From the NCBI GenBank assembly GCA_937901165.1, contig CALCGS010000116.1, positions 1-14,723 of the forward strand: a stretch of 14,723 nucleotides of DNA, written 5' to 3'. Source of the DNA: an uncultured Alphaproteobacteria bacterium (GTDB lineage Bacteria > Pseudomonadota > Alphaproteobacteria > Rs-D84). Position numbers and translations under genes: made by a program. Of this stretch, positions 1-7,494 are shown piece after piece (position 1 is the first letter of the stretch; the number at the start of each line of letters is the position of its first letter). The notes beneath the pieces were generated by a model that was not told the DNA's origin, did not search any database, and worked only from the letters and a program-made list of their open reading frames with translations.

Positions 1-1
1 T

Positions 2-211
2 TCATCCTTTAATTTTGTACCTACTATTCTTCCATTTATTCTTTCAAGTATATATGGAACTATAGGGGCTATTCTCCTTGGGGTTCCAGTAGGATTCTTT
101 ACGGCTGTTTATCTGTCAAAATTTGCCCCAGTGATGGTAAAGAAAACAGTAGGGTTTGTTGTGTCACTTCTGGCTTCAATTCCTTCTGTTGCAACTTCAA
201 TTGCTGTTTGA
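2..211 (+). pseudogene. pstC: PstC-like phosphate ABC transporter permease fragment
   Basis: An open frame enters from the window edge and ends at a TGA at 209-211. It reads like the middle of a phosphate ABC transporter permease: a SIYGT segment, then GVPVGFFTAVYLSKFAP, then LLASIPSV. This is the order found in PstC, where YGT, a VP turn, a xxYL segment and (A/G)IPSV precede YG(F/W)G. Homology is visible only to about base 191; the expected YGF(W)G does not follow and the frame stops 18 bases later. All seven leucines are CTN codons, whereas the main genes in this window use TTA/TTG almost exclusively, so the fragment looks foreign. It is either a remnant of transferred DNA or, more likely, a chimeric assembly join. 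It is not a functional gene as read here. The family call is fairly firm; PstA is the alternative. Confidence 0.6.
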
Positions 212-237
212 AAACCAAAAGATTCATCGGTGCCAAC

Positions 238-552
238 AATATCATTATCAATAGTTTTTGGATTTGCTTCTATTGTTATTTCAATATCTGTATCAAAATT
301 AAATTTTTTATTCAAATGTGTTAGTATTGTATCAAAAACATCAACAGGCATCAAAGATGGCGTGCCACCACCAAAAAATATAGTTGGCACAGAAAAATTT
401 CCCAATTTTGATTCCCAAAAATCTATTTCTTTGATGATATTTTTAGTATAATTTTCCCAATCTGGCTTTATTGCGCAAGAAAAAAACGCACAATAATTGC
501 ATTTTGAAATGCAAAAAGGAACATGAATATATATGTTATGCGGTAAAATCAT
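238..552 (-). pseudogene. hemW: HemW-like radical SAM protein, N-terminal part only
   Basis: The preferred start is the ATG at 552, giving MILPHNIYIHVPFC, the typical HemW/HemN-like N-terminus. A TTG five codons upstream (567) is also in frame. The radical SAM cluster motif C-x3-C-x2-C is seen in FCISKCNYCAF (about residues 14-23 from the ATG). It is followed by the family FFGGGTPS motif (about 59-66) and by IEANPKT (about 94-100). HemW is a heme-binding radical SAM protein once annotated as oxygen-independent coproporphyrinogen oxidase, and usually has about 380 residues. Here recognisable sequence stops after about 105 residues, near base 240. The frame continues to 109 but reads antisense through the PstC-like fragment with no HemW character. 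The gene is therefore truncated by the join at about 192-240, and is probably intact in the true genome. Confidence 0.75.
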
Positions 553-604
553 ACATCTATCATACAAAAAAGAATAAAAAAATCCACAACAAGATAAAAT
601 CCTT

Positions 605-631
605 TTGTTAAATTTAATTTTATGATATACT
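605..631 (+). promoter_or_regulatory. Extended -10 promoter for the beta-barrel gene
   Basis: TATACT (626-631) is preceded by TGA (623-625), forming an extended -10. TTGTTA (605-610) lies 15 bases upstream as a weak -35, or TTTGTT at 604 with 16. Transcription would begin near 638, only about 11 bases before the preferred ATG at 649, so the leader is very short. Confidence 0.5.
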
Positions 632-648
632 ATTAGAAAGTGTTAAGG

Positions 649-2127
649 ATGAAAGGATATACAATTGCTTTTTTACTGGGGCTTGTTGCACCTGTTGCTG
701 TATTTGCTAGCAACGAGGGCGTGCCTGTTTATTACAACAATTCCCAAACGGCATCATCATATAACACATATCAAAATGCAGGTTATACGAAATATGTGGG
801 GTCTTCTGGACAAAAACAAATTGTTGGTTCTAATTCTTATTCTTATCAGGTTCCACGTACAAACAATATAAACAACAACAGGTCGTACACAACCGCAAAC
901 GGGATTGCCATTCCTTTGGATAATCAAAAACCTACATCTATTTATGCAACATACAATCGCAGATTTGCAGATTTTCAATTTGAAACAGGTGTACAGTCCA
1001 TCTTGGAATGGGATGATATGATTTTTAATGAATTCACTGTTGGTGCACGTCATAATTTTAGTGTTGGAAATTTTGATATGTCTGCTTTTGCAGAATATAC
1101 ATATGGACAAATGGCATCCGGTGGATTGTCCATGGATTACGATTTAAAACCTTATGATAACTCGGTTCCAGAAGATGGTATTTTCACTATTTCTATGGGT
1201 GATGAAAGCGGAAAAAGCCAACACTTAAAATTTGGATTATCTGCACATCATATTTGGGATATTGGCGGTTGGAAATTATCACCACAGATTGGTTATGAAA
1301 TATTTAAACACGATTTGAAAATGTCTAACCATTATTATCCAAACCAGGGTATGTTTATTCCGTTACTTACAAATACAGGCACATACGTTTTTGGGGATGA
1401 AGAAAATTTTTATTCCGTCCCATACGATATGACCGATGTTGCTGCGGAATATGGTTTGTATCAAGTTTGTATGTCCCCAGAAGATATATCTTTGGTTACA
1501 GGCGGTACAAGTACTGGAATATATTCACTGGGTCCAACGTTAAACATGACAAATTATGATGAAGTAATGGGTGATATTCCATGGGGTGTCGGATATGGCG
1601 ACTGTGTGATAATTGGTGGCGATGGTCCAATTATAATCGACGGAACAACACATATTTATAACACAACGTGGAGTGGTTTTTATATTGGATTAGAAGTCGA
1701 AAAACAAGTAACTTTAAATGACAAACTACGTTTTTATGTTCAATTCGGTTTACCAAAGTATTCTTCCGAAGGAATATGGCCAAATCGTGATGATTGGCAA
1801 CAAAATCCTAGTTTCTTGGATGAAGGAGATAACGGGGCTTATTCATACAATGCTGAAATTGAATACACATACAATATATCTGACAGATTACAATTGGCAC
1901 TGAAAGTTGATACAGATTGTTTCCATGTTGGTAAAATACCTGGGGAATTATATGTCGCCTCGTATAGCGATTGGGCATATAATGACGATGGTTCTATTGC
2001 AACCGACGAATATGGAAATCCATACATAGAAACACATGCCGCATATACAGAACATGTTAGTGAATCATTAAAAGAAGCAACTTGGCAATCTTTTGGTTTG
2101 CATTTGGGTGTAAAATTCGCATTTTAA
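649..2127 (+). CDS. Predicted outer-membrane beta-barrel protein (492 aa)
   Basis: I chose the ATG at 649, which gives a clean signal peptide: MKG, then a hydrophobic run ending VFA, cleaved near residue 20. An in-frame GTG at 640 would add only three residues. The mature protein starts with an Asn/Tyr/Ser-rich stretch (about 21-95). Alternating aromatic/polar beta strands follow from about 97 and run to the C-terminus, which ends GLHLGVKFAF. A terminal phenylalanine after alternating hydrophobics is the usual signal for BAM-dependent insertion. An extra segment at about 265-340 is rich in glycine and holds two of the cysteines (274 and 319), possibly a disulfide-closed loop. The strand and loop pattern is faintly omptin-like, with an MDYD pair at 162-165, but I see no DxH partner, so no protease claim is made. 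mltB follows after 13 bases and is probably co-transcribed. It could instead be a porin or surface adhesin. Confidence 0.7.
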   Translation: MKGYTIAFLLGLVAPVAVFASNEGVPVYYNNSQTASSYNTYQNAGYTKYVGSSGQKQIVGSNSYSYQVPRTNNINNNRSYTTANGIAIPLDNQKPTSIYATYNRRFADFQFETGVQSILEWDDMIFNEFTVGARHNFSVGNFDMSAFAEYTYGQMASGGLSMDYDLKPYDNSVPEDGIFTISMGDESGKSQHLKFGLSAHHIWDIGGWKLSPQIGYEIFKHDLKMSNHYYPNQGMFIPLLTNTGTYVFGDEENFYSVPYDMTDVAAEYGLYQVCMSPEDISLVTGGTSTGIYSLGPTLNMTNYDEVMGDIPWGVGYGDCVIIGGDGPIIIDGTTHIYNTTWSGFYIGLEVEKQVTLNDKLRFYVQFGLPKYSSEGIWPNRDDWQQNPSFLDEGDNGAYSYNAEIEYTYNISDRLQLALKVDTDCFHVGKIPGELYVASYSDWAYNDDGSIATDEYGNPYIETHAAYTEHVSESLKEATWQSFGLHLGVKFAF

Positions 2128-2140
2128 TAAAGGATGAGTT

Positions 2141-3145
2141 ATGTTGAAAACTGGTATTAATCGATTTATTTTATCGATGGCATTGTGTTTTTGTTCAAAT
2201 TTTGTATATGCGGATACTGGAAAATTCGATATGGACAGATGGTATGCAATCCAAGATAACATTAAAGAACGTGCGTTGGCAGAAAATATAAGCCAATCTG
2301 TAATTGATGCAACATTACAAAAATCTGCATTTATACCAGCAGTTGTCAAAAATGATAAAAATCAATCCGAATTTAAATTAACTATGCAAGATTATTTGGC
2401 CAGAACAGTATCTTCAAAACGCATATCCAGTGGAAAAGTAATGGCAAAAAAGTATCCAACCTTGCTATCAAAAATAGAACAAACTTATGGTATTCCACAA
2501 CATGTAATGTTGGCGTTTTGGGGACTAGAATCCAATTATGGCGAAGTAAAATCAAAATACAAATTAAAGAATGCTTTTTTTAGTTTAATGTATGACGGCA
2601 GACGCGAAAAATTTTTTACAAATCAATTGATTGCCTTGATGAAAATTGCAGATAAAAACAATTTGGACATCAATTCTATTCATGGCAGTTGGGCCGGTGC
2701 AATGGGACACTTTCAATTTATACCAACCACACTTGAACAATATGGCACTGATGGAAATGGTGATGGCAGTATAGATATTATAAATAATGTTAGCGACGCC
2801 ATGTATAGTGCTGGAAATTATCTTGGAAAATTGGGGTGGAATAAAAATGAAAAAATTGTTCGTCAAGTAATAATTCCATCTGATTTTGATACAGATTTAT
2901 TAAAAGGCGATGTTAAAAAAAATTTATCTGAATGGACACGTATGGGTGTAACAAACCCTGATGGCAGTCCAATTCCACAATCTGATATGATTGCTGGAAT
3001 TGTCGGGGATTTCGCAAACATAGATGATAATTCCCCAACAATGATTGCTTATTTGACATACCCCAATTTTTATCGCATAAAAAAGTGGAATAATTCTAAT
3101 TGGTATGCCATTGCAATTGCCCTGTTATCAGAATCAATAAAGTAA
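2141..3145 (+). CDS. mltB: MltB-family lytic murein transglycosylase (SLT_2 type)
   Basis: The product is a periplasmic enzyme that cleaves peptidoglycan glycan strands non-hydrolytically, leaving 1,6-anhydro-MurNAc ends. The 334-residue protein opens with a signal peptide (about 1-24, ending FVYA). There is no clear lipobox, so it looks soluble rather than a lipoprotein like E. coli MltB. The catalytic glutamate is E130 in FWGLESNYG. The family glycine-rich active-site segment, GSWAGAMGHFQFIPTT, is at 182-197. A calcium-binding loop like the EF-hand of Slt35 follows at about 204-212 (DGNGDGSID). The C-terminus ends after the catalytic domain, so no peptidoglycan-binding domain is appended. 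The start has AAAGGATG just upstream. It lies 13 bases behind the beta-barrel gene and probably shares its transcript. I see no hairpin terminator behind it. Family assignment is firm; the exact paralogue name is less so. Confidence 0.92.
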   Translation: MLKTGINRFILSMALCFCSNFVYADTGKFDMDRWYAIQDNIKERALAENISQSVIDATLQKSAFIPAVVKNDKNQSEFKLTMQDYLARTVSSKRISSGKVMAKKYPTLLSKIEQTYGIPQHVMLAFWGLESNYGEVKSKYKLKNAFFSLMYDGRREKFFTNQLIALMKIADKNNLDINSIHGSWAGAMGHFQFIPTTLEQYGTDGNGDGSIDIINNVSDAMYSAGNYLGKLGWNKNEKIVRQVIIPSDFDTDLLKGDVKKNLSEWTRMGVTNPDGSPIPQSDMIAGIVGDFANIDDNSPTMIAYLTYPNFYRIKKWNNSNWYAIAIALLSESIK

Positions 3146-3179
3146 AAAAAATTTGAAAATTGCTTAAAAAAATAAAATA

Positions 3180-3208
3180 TTGATATCACATAAAATGTTT
3201 GGTACTCT
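3180..3208 (+). promoter_or_regulatory. Putative promoter for the olsB-olsA-proS operon
   Basis: TTGATA (3180-3185) is separated by 17 bases from TACTCT (3203-3208). A TGG triplet (3200-3202) makes an extended -10. The -10 itself is a poor match, so the call rests on spacing, the TGn and position: the operon ATG is at 3236, behind AAAGGAAA at about 3224-3231. Confidence 0.4.
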
Positions 3209-3235
3209 TTTACCATATACACAAAAGGAAATATT

Positions 3236-4204
3236 ATGACAATAAAAGTACGTGATTATGAAGTTCGTTTAACGCGTAATAAAGAAGAACGTAAATTGGT
3301 ACGCCAATTACGATATGATGTATTTTGTGTCGAAGAAGGTGCATCTGCAACAGAAGAACAAAAAAGCCTTGGCGAAGAATATGATTCTTATGATAGATTT
3401 GCCGATTATATGGCGGTTTTTCATAATGGTAAAATTATTGGAACATATAGAATAATTGATAGAAATGCTGCAGAAAAAATGGGTGGTTTTTATACAGAAT
3501 CTGAATTTAATATATCAAAATTAAAAAAGAGTCCTATGAATATCGCGGAAATGTCACGTGCGTGTGTTGCAGCAGAATACCGTGAAAACGCTTTGGTTAT
3601 GCGTATGTTGTGGGCAGGTCTTGGTGAATATGTTGTTCGTCATAAAATTGGTTTGTTATTTGGCGTTGCTTCATGGACCGGGCAAAATCCTGCGATGTCT
3701 GCACAGGCAATTTCTTATTTGTATTATAATCATTTATCACCATTTGGATTGCGTGCAACTGTTGATATAACAAAATTGGCAAATGGCGTAAACCCAAAAT
3801 TAACCAGAATGAATATTTTACCAGAAGTATTTGTTGATGCAGATGCAGCAAAACGCGAAATGACACCCTTGATAAAGGGATATTTAAGAATGAACGCAAC
3901 ATTTGGACGTGGCGTTTTTGTTGATAAACCTTTTAATTCTTATGATGTTTTTGTAATGTTGAAAACACGCGATATTGATGCCGCATATAAAAGACATTTC
4001 TTGGGGTCTGAACACGCAATGGAAGATGATAATTTTGATGCAGGCAGTGGTTTTTTTAAGTCTTTGACCAATATAATGTTATCACCTGCCAAGGGGGCAA
4101 TACGTGCCGTTCGTTCTGTGTTTGAATTTTTATTAAAAGAAGATGCAGCTGATGCAGAATTTGTATCCGAACAAGAAAATTCTACTGAAACAGAGGAACA
4201 ATAA
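3236..4204 (+). CDS. olsB: OlsB-like N-acyltransferase (GNAT-like, ornithine-lipid type)
   Basis: Residues 1 to about 240 match the pattern of the OlsB/hemolysin-like acyltransferase family. The order is LRYDVFCVEEGA near residue 26, YDSYDRFADYMAV near 50-62, GTYRII near 70, GGFYTESEF near 83, IAEMSRACV near 101-109 and LFGVASWTGQNP near 140. Members transfer a 3-hydroxyacyl chain from acyl-ACP to the alpha-amine of an amino acid, usually ornithine, giving the lyso-lipid for aminolipid synthesis. The amino acid used cannot be read from the sequence; glycine or lysine lipids are alternatives. The last ~70 residues form a tail that ends in an acidic, Glu/Asp-rich stretch. The stop codon is directly followed by the ATG of a PlsC-like gene, the natural partner OlsA, which supports the call. 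The start has a good Shine-Dalgarno sequence (AAAAGGAAA). Confidence 0.8.
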   Translation: MTIKVRDYEVRLTRNKEERKLVRQLRYDVFCVEEGASATEEQKSLGEEYDSYDRFADYMAVFHNGKIIGTYRIIDRNAAEKMGGFYTESEFNISKLKKSPMNIAEMSRACVAAEYRENALVMRMLWAGLGEYVVRHKIGLLFGVASWTGQNPAMSAQAISYLYYNHLSPFGLRATVDITKLANGVNPKLTRMNILPEVFVDADAAKREMTPLIKGYLRMNATFGRGVFVDKPFNSYDVFVMLKTRDIDAAYKRHFLGSEHAMEDDNFDAGSGFFKSLTNIMLSPAKGAIRAVRSVFEFLLKEDAADAEFVSEQENSTETEEQ

Positions 4205-5032
4205 ATGCATATCAGAAAACAAAACTTTTTTAATACAACTTTTGCATTGATAAAGTTTGTTTTATTTTGGTGTGTTGTTGTTTTACATATACCTGTATTG
4301 TGCTTTATACCGCGTGGTAAATATTCTGTGAAATACATGCGTTTTTTTATGTGGACACTCGCCAAGATTTCAGGTATTCGTGTCAAGATGTATGGCAATT
4401 TATCAAAAATGCGTCCTTTATTGGTTGTGTGTAATCATATATCTGTATTTGAATTTGTGACAATGCCAATTGGATTTGGTGGGTCTTTTGTTGGAAAAAT
4501 TGATATTGCAGGTTATCCTGTGGTTGGATGGGTGGCAAAAAAATTCGGTGTTATATTCATAGATAGACGGCCTTCACATGCAATAGAGGCTATCAAATCT
4601 GTACAAACACAATTATCCAACGCACAATATCCAATTGTATTATTTCCAGAAGGCACAACGACAAATGGTGCATATGTAAAAGAATTTAAAAGTTCTATGT
4701 TTAATATATTGGAAAATTCACAAAACATCACTGTTCAACCAATTGTTATGAATTACAGATATCGTGATGGTAGTATTATAAATGATGTTGATATGGCAAA
4801 TCATTTTGCTTATTTTGACAATAACAAACAAGATTTTGGACCAAAATGCAAACGCGAACGCAGTGCATTTGGTCAGGTTTTTCATGTAATGATGCTGGGT
4901 GGTTTTTTGGTGGAAATAACCGCGTTGGATACTGTCAATATTGCTGGTAAAGACAGAAAAGAAATCGCAACAACTTTACAAAAAATAGTGTCCGAAAATT
5001 ATATGAATTTAAAAAACAAACAAAGAGGATAA
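4205..5032 (+). CDS. olsA: PlsC/OlsA-like O-acyltransferase with an HX4E motif
   Basis: This is a membrane-associated acyltransferase of the 1-acylglycerol-phosphate acyltransferase family, 275 residues. A hydrophobic segment at about 13-34 should anchor it. The catalytic block is CNHISVFEF (77-84), so the usual HX4D motif reads H78-X4-E83. FIDRR (118-122) and FPEGTTTNG (147-155) are the further conserved blocks for glycerophosphate binding. Its ATG begins at the base after the stop of the OlsB-like gene, with no gap. That arrangement favours the OlsA role, adding the second acyl chain to lyso-aminolipid on the inner membrane. A housekeeping phosphatidate-making PlsC is the alternative, and some OlsA enzymes do both. 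The Asp-to-Glu change keeps an acidic residue but is unusual at this catalytic position. Confidence 0.8.
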   Translation: MHIRKQNFFNTTFALIKFVLFWCVVVLHIPVLCFIPRGKYSVKYMRFFMWTLAKISGIRVKMYGNLSKMRPLLVVCNHISVFEFVTMPIGFGGSFVGKIDIAGYPVVGWVAKKFGVIFIDRRPSHAIEAIKSVQTQLSNAQYPIVLFPEGTTTNGAYVKEFKSSMFNILENSQNITVQPIVMNYRYRDGSIINDVDMANHFAYFDNNKQDFGPKCKRERSAFGQVFHVMMLGGFLVEITALDTVNIAGKDRKEIATTLQKIVSENYMNLKNKQRG

Positions 5033-5034
5033 AA

Positions 5035-6471
5035 ATGAAAACAGGAATAACGCCAACACGTTCTGAAAATTTTAGTGAATGGTATCAGAATTTAATAACC
5101 GCTGCTGATTTGGCTGAAAATTCACCTGTTCGTGGTTGTATGACAATAAAACCTTATGGTTGGGCGATATGGGAATTGATGCGCACAGAAATGGATAAAC
5201 GTATAAAAAATGCAGGTGTATTAAATGCAAACTTTCCATTGTTGATACCACTAAACTTTTTTAATAAAGAAGCCGAACACGTTGCTGGTTTTGCCAAAGA
5301 ATGTGCGGTTGTCACACATCACAGACTAAAAATGATAGACGGGGTTTTACAACCTGACCCAGATTCTAAATTGACAGAACCATACATAATTCGTCCAACA
5401 TCCGAAACAATAATTGGTGATGCAATGTCGCGTTGGGTTCAGTCTTGGCGTGATTTACCATTAAAATTAAATCAGTGGGTAAATGTTATGCGTTGGGAAA
5501 TGCGTCCAAGACTATTTTTACGCACGTCTGAATTTAATTGGCAAGAAGGTCATAATGTGTTTGCCACACATGAAGAAGCAACCGCAGATGCACGCAAAAT
5601 GCACAAGGTTTATGCGGATTATATGGAACAAGTTTTGGCAACACCTGTGATAATGGGTGAAAAAACACCAGACGAAAGATTTGCAGGTGCAGACCATACA
5701 TACACTTGTGAACAAATTATGCAAGATGGCAAGGCTTTACAAGCGGGAACGTCGCATGATTTGGGACAACATTTTGCAAAATCATTTAATATACAATATC
5801 TTGGTAAAGATGGTAATTTGCAACATGCATGGACAACATCTTGGGGAACTTCTACACGTATGATGGGTGGATTATTTATGATACATTCTGATGATGACGG
5901 TTTGGTGTTACCACCATTGGTTGCACCTTATCAAATTGTTATCATACCTATTTCACGTGAAGAAAACGAACAAGAATTAAATGATTATGCCGAAAAGTTT
6001 GGCGAAAAATTACGTTCTTTGGATATACGTGTAATGGTTGATACATCTGATATGCGTTCATCTGATAAAATGTGGAAATGGATAAAACGTGGTGTTCCAT
6101 TAAGAATTGAAATTGGTGCGCGCGAAATGGAAAGCGGAACATTGACAATAACACGTCGTGATATTGGTAAAGAATCAAAACGCACAATCAGTTGCGATGA
6201 TTTATATTCTTCTGTTTCTGATTTGTTAAAAACAATTCAACAAGATATGTTGGAACGGGCAAAAAAACGCAACGAAGAAATGATAACAAGTGTTGAATCT
6301 TTGTCTGAATTGGAATCGAATTTATCCAATGGAAAAATTGGATTTTTCCGTATTAAATATCAAGAAACGCTATGTCCAAAATTTGACGAATTGATTGAAA
6401 AATATAAAATATCGCGTCGCTGTTTGGACGATAAAGATTCCGAATATGTTTATATCGCAAAATCGTATTAA
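5035..6471 (+). CDS. proS: Proline--tRNA ligase, archaeal/eukaryal type
   Basis: This class II aminoacyl-tRNA synthetase charges tRNA-Pro in the cytoplasm. Its 478 residues match the archaeal/eukaryal (type 3) ProRS length rather than the bacterial forms. Characteristic blocks are KPYGWAIWE (39-47), IRPTSETIIG (119-128), LPLKLNQW (141-148), the motif 2 region from RWEMRPRLFLRTSEFNWQEG (153-172), and the motif 3 region from TSWGTSTRMMGGLF (268-281) to HSDDDGLVLPP (284-294). The anticodon-binding domain follows from about 298, and a C-terminal domain ends in IAKSY, as in this subtype. The zinc-binding cysteines usual in that last domain are reduced to two (in TLCPKF and RRCL), so zinc is probably not bound. 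The start is two bases after the olsA-like stop with AGAGGA upstream, which places it in the same operon. This type is unexpected in an alphaproteobacterium, so transfer is likely. Confidence 0.93.
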   Translation: MKTGITPTRSENFSEWYQNLITAADLAENSPVRGCMTIKPYGWAIWELMRTEMDKRIKNAGVLNANFPLLIPLNFFNKEAEHVAGFAKECAVVTHHRLKMIDGVLQPDPDSKLTEPYIIRPTSETIIGDAMSRWVQSWRDLPLKLNQWVNVMRWEMRPRLFLRTSEFNWQEGHNVFATHEEATADARKMHKVYADYMEQVLATPVIMGEKTPDERFAGADHTYTCEQIMQDGKALQAGTSHDLGQHFAKSFNIQYLGKDGNLQHAWTTSWGTSTRMMGGLFMIHSDDDGLVLPPLVAPYQIVIIPISREENEQELNDYAEKFGEKLRSLDIRVMVDTSDMRSSDKMWKWIKRGVPLRIEIGAREMESGTLTITRRDIGKESKRTISCDDLYSSVSDLLKTIQQDMLERAKKRNEEMITSVESLSELESNLSNGKIGFFRIKYQETLCPKFDELIEKYKISRRCLDDKDSEYVYIAKSY

Positions 6472-6498
6472 AAATACCGCCAGTTGGCGGTATTTTTT
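6472..6498. terminator. Rho-independent terminator after proS, possibly bidirectional
   Basis: AAATACCGCC (6472-6481) pairs perfectly with GGCGGTATTT (6486-6495) around an AGTT loop and is followed by more T. It starts one base after the proS stop. On the minus strand the same stem runs into TTTT, so it may also end transcription from the recombinase gene. Confidence 0.9.
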
Positions 6499-6593
6499 GT
6501 ATTGCTATTTTTATCGACACATTCAAAATATATCCATATTTATCCTTATTATCTTACAAAAGCAATAGTGTAAAATACTCGATTTATCAATAT

Positions 6594-7211
6594 TTAATAT
6601 ATTTTTACAGTCTTTTTTTCTCGTTCGATAAAAAAGTTTAAAGTTCGTTTATCTATATCCATTATTTTACAAATTTGATTTTTACTTACGCCGATTGCTA
6701 ACAGTTTTAGAACTCTCATACGATTGCTACTCAATTTTAAAGATTTTGATTTTGCACCTTTGGGACGTCCCAGTTTTTTACCCGATGCTTTCAATCGTGC
6801 CAAACTTTCACGGACACGTTCTTGTAGTAAAATTTTTGATAATTCTGCGGTTAAACTGAACGCGAAAGCCAATACTTTTGATTGAATATCGGCACCCAAT
6901 CGAAAATTTTCTTTTAATGCCCAAACCTGACAATCTTTTTCAAGACACATTTGCAAGATTGACATAACTTCTAGCAAACTGCGTCCCAGACGCGATATTT
7001 CAGTTGTAATCAATATATCTTTTGGTTTTAATTGATGTAGCAAATCATTTAATTTACGATCTGATAGTTTTTTACCACTAGAAATTTTTTCTTCCACCCA
7101 CATATCTATTTTCATATCATTTTTTTTTGCAAATTCTTCAATAACAAAATGTTGATTTTCTTCGTGTTGATGTGCGGTTGACACACGGCAATATCCATAA
7201 ATCATGTTCAC
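6594..7211 (-). CDS. Serine site-specific recombinase, Mpi/Hin invertase type
   Basis: The 205-residue protein has the layout of a small serine recombinase. The N-terminus is MNMIYGYCRVST, with the catalytic serine at position 11 in the YxRVST motif. ISRLGRS (about 92-98) holds the conserved arginines. A long helix follows, then the linker sequence KLGRPKGAK (about 154) and a C-terminal helix-turn-helix (about 172-198). Overall it reads like Bacteroides Mpi (IYGYxRVST...ENQ), the family that inverts promoters of surface polysaccharide loci. Such enzymes make 2-bp staggered cuts at paired sites and rotate the ends. A good promoter lies upstream. It diverges from the trimeric autotransporter gene, with possible crossover sites between them. 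Resolvase activity cannot be excluded from sequence alone. The terminator behind proS may serve it too. Confidence 0.88.
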   Translation of the reverse strand: MNMIYGYCRVSTAHQHEENQHFVIEEFAKKNDMKIDMWVEEKISSGKKLSDRKLNDLLHQLKPKDILITTEISRLGRSLLEVMSILQMCLEKDCQVWALKENFRLGADIQSKVLAFAFSLTAELSKILLQERVRESLARLKASGKKLGRPKGAKSKSLKLSSNRMRVLKLLAIGVSKNQICKIMDIDKRTLNFFIEREKKTVKIY

Positions 7212-7297
7212 CCCTTTTTTACATAAAAATTTGTAGTTCTTGGTGTTTCATTTGAAACAAAAAAAATGCGTTATAAATAACCACACGCACAAGTTGC

Positions 7298-7326
7298 ATC
7301 ATACCATAAAAACCCCTAAAAATCAA
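7298..7326 (-). promoter_or_regulatory. Promoter for the serine recombinase gene
   Basis: Read on the minus strand, TTGATT (7326-7321) is 17 bases from TATGAT (7303-7298), with TGG forming an extended -10. Transcription would start near 7291, leaving a leader of about 80 bases before the ATG at 7211. A further minus-strand TTGACA (7376-7371) lies upstream, inside the repeat region. Confidence 0.6.
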
Positions 7327-7342
7327 TACTTTTTACAACATA

Positions 7343-7361
7343 GGGGGGTACATAAAAAACC
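7343..7361 (+). repeat. 19-bp direct repeat, copy 1
   Basis: GGGGGGTACATAAAAAACC occurs here and identically at 7476-7494. The exact length, the G-run in an AT-rich region and the position beside a serine recombinase make it a candidate crossover or binding site. Both copies point the same way. Confidence 0.75.
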
Positions 7362-7372
7362 TTAGTTTAATG

Positions 7373-7486
7373 TCAACCACTTTTTTGATAATTTTGCACT
7401 TTTGTAAAATTGTTATTTTTTACCAGATTTCCGGGCGTTCTGGCAATTTTTGTAAAACCGTCGAAATCGCCCCAGGGGGGGTACAT
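7373..7486 (-). other. 37-codon ORF of unknown status between the direct repeats
   Basis: On the minus strand an ORF starts with ATG TAC CCC CCC inside repeat copy 2 and ends at TGA just before copy 1. It reads MYPPWGDFDGFTKIAR... and ends QNYQKSG. The stretch is more GC-rich than its surroundings. There is no Shine-Dalgarno sequence, so translation is doubtful. It may instead be part of a dispersed repeat or a recombination target. I do not recognise a family. Confidence 0.25.
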
Positions 7487-7494
7487 AAAAAACC
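7476..7494 (+). repeat. 19-bp direct repeat, copy 2
   Basis: This is an identical copy of the 19-mer at 7343-7361, starting 133 bases later, with a seventh G on its left side. Its right end flows into a short hairpin (AACC-AA-GGTT core). On the minus strand it contains ATG TAC CCC CCC, the start of a 37-codon ORF. Confidence 0.75.

Noticed and set aside
109..237. Continuation of the hemW frame as a complete short protein
   Set aside because: The residues after IDND have no HemW character and are the antisense of the PstC-like frame.
6499..6560. Inverted repeat TATTGCT / AGCAATA behind the recombinase gene
   Set aside because: Only seven bases with a loop of about 55; no function is supported.
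7209..7230. Third copy of the 19-mer (TACATAAAAA near 7220)
   Set aside because: Only ten bases match and the G-run and CC end are absent; chance similarity in AT-rich DNA is likely.
7343..7494. CRISPR-like array
   Set aside because: There are only two repeat copies, the interval is 114 bases, the repeat has a G homopolymer, and no cas genes are present.
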